From Verrucomicrobiota bacterium (GTDB taxonomy: Bacteria; Verrucomicrobiota; Verrucomicrobiia; Chthoniobacterales; SZAS-18), in assembly GCA_018240025.1 (NCBI GenBank), contig JAFEGM010000011.1, positions 81,814 through 122,436 on the forward strand: DNA of 40,623 bases, read 5' to 3'. Of this stretch, positions 1 to 5,942 are shown piece by piece. Made by a program: the position numbers and the translations under genes. Below the pieces are notes generated by a model. It was not told the origin of the DNA and made no database searches. It saw nothing but the letters and a program-made list of their open reading frames with translations. Position 1 is the stretch's first letter. Every line of letters starts with the position of its first letter.

Positions 1-237
1 TCGGCGCTCGACCCCGAGATGATCCGTGAGGTGCTCGACGTCATGCGCGACCTGGCCAAGGCGGGCATGACGATGGTGGTCGTGACGCACGAGATGGCCT
101 TCGCTCGCGAAGTGGCCGACCGGGTGCTGTTCATCGATGCCGGCAAAGTCTGCGAACGCGGCACGCCGGCCGAGTTTTTCGACAATCCGAAGGAGGAACG
201 CGCGAAGGACTTCCTGAGCAAGATCCTCAAACACTGA
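1..237 (+). CDS. Amino-acid ABC transporter ATP-binding protein, C-terminal part
   Basis: The reading frame is open from the first base of the window, so this is the 3' end of a gene that begins upstream. It starts with SALDPE, the D-loop just after Walker B, and continues with [17 protein letters not shown], which holds the H-loop histidine, then the usual 'vlFIDAGKV.ERGTP' strand and a short C-terminal helix. This is the GlnQ/GltL/HisP type of cytoplasmic ATPase that powers polar amino-acid uptake. The Walker A and signature motifs lie outside the window. The binding protein and both permeases follow on the same strand, which supports the assignment. A 7-bp hairpin overlaps the stop codon. 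Confidence 0.93.
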   Translation, partial: SALDPEMIREVLDVMRDLAKAGMTMVVVTHEMAFAREVADRVLFIDAGKVCERGTPAEFFDNPKEERAKDFLSKILKH

Positions 238-253
238 GACTGCGGTCAGTCTC
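236..253 (+). promoter_or_regulatory. Short hairpin at the end of the ATPase gene
   Basis: Arms GAGACTG (236-242) and CAGTCTC (247-253) flank a 4-base loop and begin inside the stop codon of the ATPase gene. No T-run follows, so it is not a standard intrinsic terminator. It may mark a processing or stability point between the ATPase and binding-protein cistrons; that role is inferred. Confidence 0.35.
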
Positions 254-328
254 ATCCCTTTCACCACCTCAAAGGCCCACGGCGCGTCGCCTCCGCTGGC
301 CGCATTGCAACCCCAAACCCAGAACCCC

Positions 329-1192
329 ATGATTCCATTCCGCTCCTGGATCACCGCCGCCGCCGTCGCTCTGACGTCCGGTGTGCTCTCTGCGCAATCC
401 CCGGCTCCTGCGGCCTCCCCCGCTGCCGCGCCGCCGACGCCCGTGCCGGTCGTACCGAAGAACGTCATTCCGGACATCAAGGCCCGCGGCAAGCTGATCG
501 TCGGCGTGAAGTTCGACGTACGTCTCTTCGGCCTGAACAACCCGATCACCAAGAAGGTCGAGGGTCTCGACGCCGACATCGCCCGTGCGCTGGCCAAGGC
601 GCTGCTGGGAGGCGAGGACAAGATCGAGATGGTCGAGGCCATCTCCGCCAACCGCATTCCGTTCCTGCAGGAGGACAAGGTCGATCTGGTCATCTCCACC
701 ATGACCATCACCGATGCCCGCAAGCAGCAGATCGACTTCTCGGATGTCTACTACGTCGCCGGCCAGTCGCTGCTCGTGCCCAAGGGGAGCCCGATCAAGA
801 GCGTGAAGGACCTCGAAGGCAAGACGGTCACCACCGTGCAGGGCTCCACCTCGGAGAAGGAGCTCATCAAGCAATCGCCCAAGTGCAAGCCGCTGCTGCT
901 GAAGAGTTATTCCGAGTGCTTCACCGCGCTGCAGAATGGCCTCGCCGAGGCGATGACCACCGATGACATCATCCTCATGGGCTACAAGGCTTCGGCGAAC
1001 GACAAGTTCGACCTCGTCGGCGGCCAGTTCACCACCGAGCCCTACGGCATCGGTATCAAGAAGGGTCGCCCGGACCTTCTCGAGTTCGTCAATGCGGAGC
1101 TCCGCAAGATGAAGACCGACGGTCGCTGGAAGGCCATCTACGACAAGCACCTCAAGCCCGTCAGCGGCGTCAGCATCGAGCCGCCGAAGTAA
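329..1192 (+). CDS. Amino-acid ABC transporter substrate-binding protein (glutamate/aspartate type)
   Basis: A 287-residue secreted solute-binding protein of family 3 (SBP_bac_3). I chose the ATG at 329 because it begins directly with a signal peptide (MIPFRSW, hydrophobic stretch, then SAQS); an in-frame TTG 24 bases upstream would only add polar residues. A Pro/Ala-rich spacer (about residues 22-45) precedes the folded domain, which starts at KARGKLIVGVKFD. The stretch 'LFGLNNPITKKVEGLDADIA' and later 'ISTMTIT' and 'QGSTSEKEL' resemble GluB/GltI-type glutamate binders. There is no lipobox cysteine, so it should be free in the periplasm. It lies between the ATPase and permease genes of one importer. 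The exact ligand is inferred. Confidence 0.93.
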   Translation: MIPFRSWITAAAVALTSGVLSAQSPAPAASPAAAPPTPVPVVPKNVIPDIKARGKLIVGVKFDVRLFGLNNPITKKVEGLDADIARALAKALLGGEDKIEMVEAISANRIPFLQEDKVDLVISTMTITDARKQQIDFSDVYYVAGQSLLVPKGSPIKSVKDLEGKTVTTVQGSTSEKELIKQSPKCKPLLLKSYSECFTALQNGLAEAMTTDDIILMGYKASANDKFDLVGGQFTTEPYGIGIKKGRPDLLEFVNAELRKMKTDGRWKAIYDKHLKPVSGVSIEPPK

Positions 1193-1205
1193 GCCGATCG
1201 ATTCC

Positions 1206-1238
1206 GCCGCCGGCCGGTCTCGGTGATCGGCCGGCGGC
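1206..1238 (+). promoter_or_regulatory. Strong hairpin between binding-protein and permease genes
   Basis: A perfect 11-bp GC-only stem (1206-1216 with 1228-1238) with an 11-base loop sits 13 bases after the binding-protein stop and 21 bases before the first permease start. There is no T-tract. Such intercistronic stems in ABC-importer operons commonly protect the upstream mRNA or cause partial termination, so that more binding protein than permease is made; this role is inferred here. Confidence 0.5.
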
Positions 1239-1259
1239 TCTCTCCCCGCTCTGTTCCCC

Positions 1260-2018
1260 ATGTTGCCGATCCTCGCTCAAGGCGACGCTCCGGCCGGTGC
1301 CGATTACTTCGGCAAGGCCATCGTCGACAACCTGCCCCTCTTCTTCTGGGGCATGACGCTGACCGTGCGCATCTGCGTGGTCGCGGCCCTGATCTCCTTC
1401 ACGGTGGGAGTGATCGTCGCGGTGCTGCGGGTCACGCCGAGCGGGGGACTGAAGCTGCTGGCCACCTGCTATGCGGAGTTTTTCCGGAACACTCCGTTGC
1501 TCATTCAGGTGATGTGCTTCTTCTACGGGCTTCCCACCCTGGGAATCCGTTTCAATTTCACGTTCCTCGGTATCGAGGTCGGCCACTCGGCCGCGGCCGG
1601 CACGCTCGCGCTGGGACTGTATACGGGCGCGTTCGTCTCGGAGGCGATTCGAGCCGGCCTGCTGGCCATCCCTCGAGGTCAGACCGAGGCCGCGCGCTCG
1701 CTCGGACTGTCGGTACTCCAGACGCTCAAGCTGATCGTGGTGCCGCAAGCGGTGCGACTGGTCCTGCCGCCGTTGGGCAACATCTACAGCGCGATGCTCA
1801 AGAATTCCGCCATCCTGACCTCCATCGGCGTGGCCGAGTTGATGTATCAGGCGGAGTTCATCAATGCGCGCACGTTCCGCACCTTCGAGGTCCTGACCGC
1901 GGTCATCGTTTTTTACCTCATGCTGACGCTCCCGATGGGCGCCTTGGTCCATTGGCTCGAGCGCAAATTCAATCCGCTCCGGGCGCGCACGCTCCGGCTG
2001 CGCGGGGCCCGCGTCTGA
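1260..2018 (+). CDS. Amino-acid ABC transporter permease (HisM/GltJ type)
   Basis: A 252-residue inner-membrane permease of the polar amino-acid family (HEQRO/His-Glu-Gln-Arg-opine type). The N-terminus ends in the typical 'LFFWGMTLTVRICVVAALISF' first membrane segment, followed by 'FFRNTPLLIQVMCFFYGLP', a hallmark of this family, and an EAA cytoplasmic loop ('TEAARSLGLSVLQTLKLIVVPQAVR') that contacts the ATPase. About five membrane segments are visible. The start ATG is the first codon of a frame that overlaps no other gene. The second permease begins 16 bases after its stop, so the two should be co-translated and form a heterodimeric channel. Confidence 0.93.
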   Translation: MLPILAQGDAPAGADYFGKAIVDNLPLFFWGMTLTVRICVVAALISFTVGVIVAVLRVTPSGGLKLLATCYAEFFRNTPLLIQVMCFFYGLPTLGIRFNFTFLGIEVGHSAAAGTLALGLYTGAFVSEAIRAGLLAIPRGQTEAARSLGLSVLQTLKLIVVPQAVRLVLPPLGNIYSAMLKNSAILTSIGVAELMYQAEFINARTFRTFEVLTAVIVFYLMLTLPMGALVHWLERKFNPLRARTLRLRGARV

Positions 2019-2034
2019 CCTGCTGCCACCTGCC

Positions 2035-2841
2035 ATGAGCGCTGCCACCGCCACGCACAATCCTCTTCGACCGCCGAAGGGACCGGCGCCGTTTTTCACC
2101 ATCACCACCGCCTTCAATGCGGTCGGCTGGCTGGTGCTCGCGCTGGTCGTCTGGTTCCTCGTCATCCCAGCCGTCCGCTTCGGCAACTGGGCCGAGTTCA
2201 AGAACGTCGACAACCTCCTGTTCCTCTGGAAGGGGCTGCAGGTCACCCTCTTCGTCGGCGCGGTTTCGGTCGTTCTCTCGACCATCTTCGGCTTCCTGCT
2301 GGCCCTCGGCCGACTTTCGAACTTCAAGCCGCTGCGGCTGCTTTCCTCGGGCTACATCGAGTTCGTGCGGGCGCTGCCGTCGTACCTGATCATCTTCTTC
2401 GTCTTCCTCGGCTTTCCGAAACTCGGCATCAACCTGAGCGCGCCCTGGTTCGCGATCCTCGGTCTGACGATGTACACCACCGCCGTCATGGCGGAGATCT
2501 TCCGGGCTGGCATTCTCTCGGTCGACAAGGGGCAGCTCGAGGCTGCCTACGCGCTGGGTCTCCAGCCGCGTGACACCATCATCCACATCGTGCTGCCGCA
2601 GGCGGTCCGGAAAATGGTTCCGGCCATCGTGGGCCAGCTCATCACGCTGACGAAGGACACCTCGCTGGCTTCCGTCATCGCCCTGCAGGAGTTGAGCGCG
2701 GCCGGCAAGCAGCTCTTCAATTTGTATTCGGGCATCGTCCTCGAGACGATTTTCGTCATCGCCGCCGTCTACTTCGTCATCTGCTTCACCCTCTCGCTGC
2801 TGAGCAAGAAGCTCGAGGTGAAGGATCTCACCCGCGCCTGA
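2035..2841 (+). CDS. Amino-acid ABC transporter permease (HisQ/GltK type)
   Basis: A 268-residue partner permease of the same importer. After a hydrophilic N-terminus it has a first membrane segment near residues 30-48, then a loop and the family pattern 'GLQVTLFVGAVSVVLSTIFG', 'YIEFVRALPSYLIIFFVFL', and an EAA loop ('LEAAYALGLQPRDTIIHIVLPQAVR'). The periplasmic loop between the first two segments (about residues 50-65) is longer than in the upstream permease. It is the last gene of the importer; the next 450 bases are non-coding repeats. No clear Shine-Dalgarno sequence precedes the ATG, as for many genes in this window. Confidence 0.93.
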   Translation: MSAATATHNPLRPPKGPAPFFTITTAFNAVGWLVLALVVWFLVIPAVRFGNWAEFKNVDNLLFLWKGLQVTLFVGAVSVVLSTIFGFLLALGRLSNFKPLRLLSSGYIEFVRALPSYLIIFFVFLGFPKLGINLSAPWFAILGLTMYTTAVMAEIFRAGILSVDKGQLEAAYALGLQPRDTIIHIVLPQAVRKMVPAIVGQLITLTKDTSLASVIALQELSAAGKQLFNLYSGIVLETIFVIAAVYFVICFTLSLLSKKLEVKDLTRA

Positions 2842-2842
2842 A

Positions 2843-3287
2843 TTCAGGCCGGCGATAGGCGATAGGCGATAGGCGGTAGGCGGCGGTCTGGGTCGGCGAC
2901 GTGAGTGGCTGGATTGCGGGCCGAAGGCCCGACCTATGGCAGCCCAGGCCGCAGGCCTGGGTATCGACCAGTATCTGGCCTCAAGCCCCATCGGGGCGCC
3001 CCGTTGGGGCTTGGAAGAGTCCGTGTAACCGTTCCCCAAGCCTTCGGCTTGGGCTGCCTTAGGTCGAGCCTTCGGCCCGTCGCAGGTCAAGCGGGCCGCC
3101 ACCGCGGGTCATTCGGAAGTAGCGCCATCGAACGTCGGCCATCGGACCTTGCACCATCGTACCTTGTACCATCGGACCTTGTACCATCGACCACCCGCTC
3201 GGTCAGGACCGACAACCTGGGTAAGCACTTTCCTGCCTGCGAGCCGAAGCCTGACCTAGCTATCGAAACATGGCGAGGTCCGATCCC
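2843..3287. repeat. Non-coding repeat and palindrome cluster
   Basis: A 446-base gap between the permease and DUF2277 genes with three repeat types. (1) Three exact tandem copies of the 7-mer GCGATAG (2852-2872), then a GCGGTAG variant (2873-2879). (2) At least four GC-rich hairpins: CGGGCC-GAA-GGCCCG (2917-2931), CCCAGGCC-GCA-GGCCTGGG core (2943-2961), CAAGCCCCA...TGGGGCTTG with an inner CGGGGCGCCCCG (2982-3013), and CCCAAGCC-TTC-GGCTTGGG (3035-3053), plus an imperfect one near 3065-3080. (3) A 15-bp tandem repeat, CCATCGGACCTTGTA and variants, 3.5 copies (3139-3192). I see no credible gene here. Confidence 0.75.
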
Positions 3288-3581
3288 CTAAGCCGCGGAC
3301 TTCGGTGCTGCGGGTCGCGCATAACGTTCCGCCGCCTTGGCGCGGGCCTTGGCAGCCTCGACTTCCCGATTCTTCGGCGGCGCGGTGGCCACGAGGGAGG
3401 CGAGGAGCTTGCGAGCGGCGGCGGTGACTTCGGCCACGGCCTGCTCGAAGGCAGCTTCGTTCGCCTTCGAGGGTCGGCTGGCACCACTCAGCTTGCGGAC
3501 GAATTGCAGTGCGGAGGCATGAATTTCCGCCTCCGTGGCCGGAGGCGCGAAGTTGTGCAGGGTCTTGATGTTGCGGCACAT
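3288..3581 (-). CDS. DUF2277 family protein
   Basis: A 97-residue small protein that begins with the family signature MCRNIKTLHNFAPPAT and continues with 'SALQFVRKLSGASRPSKAN' and a helical segment rich in Ala, Glu and Lys. This matches the DUF2277 family, which is widespread but of unknown function. The conserved N-terminal Cys-Arg-Asn and the R-K-L-S-G block are present, and the length is normal. The C-terminal 25 residues are Ala/Pro/Lys-rich and probably disordered. A perfect 32-bp palindrome lies just upstream of its start (3591-3622), between it and the DUF5069 gene on the same strand. I cannot assign a function. Confidence 0.85.
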   Translation of the reverse strand: MCRNIKTLHNFAPPATEAEIHASALQFVRKLSGASRPSKANEAAFEQAVAEVTAAARKLLASLVATAPPKNREVEAAKARAKAAERYARPAAPKSAA

Positions 3582-3590
3582 AGGTCGAAA

Positions 3591-3622
3591 GGGCGCGCTG
3601 AGCCGGCCGGCTCAGCGCGCCC
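3591..3622. promoter_or_regulatory. Perfect 32-bp palindrome upstream of the DUF2277 gene
   Basis: GGGCGCGCTGAGCCGG (3591-3606) is followed directly by its exact reverse complement (3607-3622), with no spacer. It lies 9 bases upstream of the DUF2277 start and 110 bases downstream of the DUF5069 stop, both on the minus strand. On the minus strand only TTTCG follows, so a terminator for the DUF5069 transcript is possible but weak. A dimeric protein-binding site or a REP-like element are alternatives. Confidence 0.6.
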
Positions 3623-3732
3623 GAATTCTACCGTCCGCCTGGTCGCGAGGCTACCCTGCATTCACCTCGCCCAGGTAGGCGCGCGCCAGGAAGAGCCCTT
3701 CCCCCTTCCTCCTTGCGCCTTCCTCCTTCTCT

Positions 3733-4188
3733 TCAGATCCGCTCTTCCTCGAGGTCGTAGATGTCGAAGAAGACGTACACCGGCCGATTCTTCGGCACGA
3801 ATTTCGGGACGTAATCCTCCATGTACTCCTGGAGGTTGTCCGGCACTTCGGACAGGCGCTTGCCGCGCCATTCGTTGTTCCAGCGGATGATCTCGATGCG
3901 CTCGCGCTTCTTGCCGGTGGCGGCGATCCAGGCAGCGACCTCCTCGTCGTTCGCGCCGGTGGCGACGAACTCCTTGAAGGCGTCGTAGCTGATCCCCGCG
4001 AAGGCGAGGAAGATCTCGTCCAGCGGACAGCCCGAATGGTACTCGCCCGCCTTGTTGGCCAGCACCGCGCGACATTTGTCGAGGCAGCGGGCGGCGATGA
4101 CGTATCCGCCCAGCGTCTCGCGCGGGCTGCGGGGATAAGACTTGGAGAGGTCGGGGGCGAGGTAGGCGAGTTTTTCGGCAGCAGTCAT
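3733..4188 (-). CDS. DUF5069 domain-containing protein
   Basis: A 151-residue cytoplasmic protein with the DUF5069 pattern: 'APDLSKSYPRSPRETLGGYV' near residue 11, 'AARCLDKCRAVL' near 32, 'CPLD.IFLAFAGI' near 54, and 'FVATGANDEEVAAWI' near 74. The family has no established function and is common in Verrucomicrobiota and related phyla. The C-terminal half (residues 90-151) is a separate acidic and aromatic segment ending 'YVFFDIYDLEEERI', so the protein is probably two small domains. The gene lies 30 bases after the nitroreductase stop on the same strand and is probably co-transcribed with it; a redox link is only suggested by that position. Confidence 0.85.
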   Translation of the reverse strand: MTAAEKLAYLAPDLSKSYPRSPRETLGGYVIAARCLDKCRAVLANKAGEYHSGCPLDEIFLAFAGISYDAFKEFVATGANDEEVAAWIAATGKKRERIEIIRWNNEWRGKRLSEVPDNLQEYMEDYVPKFVPKNRPVYVFFDIYDLEEERI

Positions 4189-4218
4189 AATGTGGGGATG
4201 GGAGTGGGGAGCGACGCC

Positions 4219-4866
4219 TCAGATGCGTTCGATGACCTGTTCGAGCGGGAAGCGGACCTTGGGCGCGTGGGCGTATTTGTCGCCCTCGGCGCGGTAGCCC
4301 ACGGGCAGCAGCACCTTGGCGGTGTAGCCCTTGGCCGGGAGGCCGAGCACCTCGTCGAACTTGGCCGGCTCGAAGCCTTCCATCGGGCAGGTGTCGATCT
4401 GCAGCAGCGCGGCCGCGGTCATGAACTGGCCGAGGGCGATGTACACCTGGCGCGAGATGTACTCGGACACCGGCATGGTCTTGTTGACGAGCGAGTTGAC
4501 CATCATGCCGCGATACGGCGCCAGCGCTTCGAGCGTGCCGCCGCGCACCTCGACGGCGCGCTGCAGATAGCGGTCGATGTCCTCTTCGGTCCAGTCGGTC
4601 CGGCCGGCAAAGACGATCAGATGCGAGGCATCGACCACCTGCCGCTGGCCCCAGGCGTGCTGAACGAGCGTCTCGCGAATCTTCGGATCCTCGATGACGA
4701 AGAACTTCCAAAGCTGCAGGCCAAAGGACGAGGGTGCCAGCTGGAGGACCTCGCTCAGGGTCTGCCAGTCGGCGGCCGAGACCTTGCGGTTGGGGTCGAA
4801 GGCCTTGGTCGCATAGCGCCAGCGAAGGGAGGTGAGAATCTGCTCAGCAGTGGGAAGGTTGCTCAT
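4219..4866 (-). CDS. Nitroreductase family NAD(P)H-dependent oxidoreductase (NfsB-like)
   Basis: A 215-residue FMN flavoprotein of the nitroreductase fold. Visible signatures are the N-terminal 'RYATKAFDPNRKVS' (FMN phosphate contact), 'LQLAPSSFGLQLWKFFVI', the dimer helix region 'YISRQVYIALGQFMTAAALL', and 'CPMEGFEPAKFDEVLGL' followed by 'LLPVGYRAEGDKYA'. This order matches NfsB-type NAD(P)H-dependent reductases, which reduce quinones and nitroaromatics as homodimers. I chose the ATG at 4866; a TTG 39 bases upstream would add an unrelated tail. It is divergent from the DUF72 gene (92 bases between starts) and probably heads an operon with DUF5069. The natural substrate cannot be told from sequence. 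Confidence 0.9.
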   Translation of the reverse strand: MSNLPTAEQILTSLRWRYATKAFDPNRKVSAADWQTLSEVLQLAPSSFGLQLWKFFVIEDPKIRETLVQHAWGQRQVVDASHLIVFAGRTDWTEEDIDRYLQRAVEVRGGTLEALAPYRGMMVNSLVNKTMPVSEYISRQVYIALGQFMTAAALLQIDTCPMEGFEPAKFDEVLGLPAKGYTAKVLLPVGYRAEGDKYAHAPKVRFPLEQVIERI

Positions 4867-4958
4867 GATGGTGTGAGTTGGGAGGGCACGGCTAGATTGT
4901 AACAATCATTGTGACAAGTGGATTTCCCGGAACTTTTCTGTCACATGGAGGCGTGAGC

Positions 4959-5834
4959 GTGCCCGAACCCCCCGAGCTGGCCGGCAGAATTCGCCTCGGG
5001 ACCTGCGCGTGGTCGTTCGACGACTGGAAGGGCAACTTCTACCCCGAGAAGATCGCGCCGGCCGCCATGCTGCCGTTCTACGCGCGGCATTTCTCGGCGG
5101 TCGAGATCGACTCCACGTTCTACGCGATCCCCGCGGCCAGCGCGGTCGAGGCCTGGGCGGCGCGCACCCCGGCGCATTTTCGCTTCGCCGCCAAGCTGCC
5201 CAAAGCGATCTCGCACGAGCGCCGGCTGCGCGGCGCCGAAGCCGAATCGGAGGCCTTCCTGGCGTCGCTCCGCCCGCTGGGACCGAAGCTCGGCGTTGTC
5301 CTGCTGCAATTCTCCGAATGGTTCGAGCCGGCCGGCGGGAATGCGGCGGCGCTCGACGCCTGGCTGGCGCGTTTCGCCGGCGGCGGAGTGCGCTTCGCCG
5401 TCGAACTGCGCCACGCGGCCTGGCGCGAGGCCGAGGCGGCGGCGCTGCTGCGGCAACACGGCGTCGCGCTGGCCTGGAACGATCTCAGCCGGCTCGAGGA
5501 CGAGGCCGCGGAACCGGCGCGGCACACGGAGCGGACGGCCGATTTCCTCTACGTCCGGCTGATGGGCGATCAGCGCACCAAGTTCCGGCCCGATGGCGGG
5601 CGGGTGCATCGCTACGGCTCGCTGATGTGGCCGCGCACCGGCGCGGTTCGGGCCTGGGCGCAGCGACTGCGCCCGGCCGGGCTGGCGGGCGACGAGGTGT
5701 ACGTCTTCGTGAACAATCACTACGAAGGCAGCTCGCCGGTGACCTGCGAGCGGCTCGCCCGCGAGCTGGGCATTCCGCTGGAACTGCCGGCCGCGCCCGC
5801 GCCGCCCCCTGAGCAGCTCGACCTGTTCGGGTGA
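4959..5834 (+). CDS. DUF72 domain-containing protein
   Basis: A 291-residue TIM-barrel-like protein of the DUF72 (YecE) family. It opens with 'RLGTCAWSFDDWKGNFYPE', then 'FYARHFSAVEIDSTFYAIP', 'FRFAAKLPKAISHERRL', and near the end 'VYVFVNNHYEGSSPVTCERL', all family hallmarks including the conserved Asn-Asn-His near the C-terminus. No biochemical function is firmly established for the family. I prefer the GTG at 4959 because GGAGG (4947-4951) stands 7 bases upstream; GTGs at 4953 and 4911 are also in frame. The last 20 residues are Pro/Ala-rich and end in EQLDLFG. It is divergent from the nitroreductase gene. Confidence 0.85.
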   Translation: MPEPPELAGRIRLGTCAWSFDDWKGNFYPEKIAPAAMLPFYARHFSAVEIDSTFYAIPAASAVEAWAARTPAHFRFAAKLPKAISHERRLRGAEAESEAFLASLRPLGPKLGVVLLQFSEWFEPAGGNAAALDAWLARFAGGGVRFAVELRHAAWREAEAAALLRQHGVALAWNDLSRLEDEAAEPARHTERTADFLYVRLMGDQRTKFRPDGGRVHRYGSLMWPRTGAVRAWAQRLRPAGLAGDEVYVFVNNHYEGSSPVTCERLARELGIPLELPAAPAPPPEQLDLFG

Positions 5835-5942
5835 CCGGATCGGCCGGGGTAGGCAAGATCGGACGGGCCGACGCCGCCTTTTCAGCTGACATCGAAGGGG
5901 GCGGTCAGGTTAAGTTCAACGCCGTTCGGAGTGGTCTGCGAT

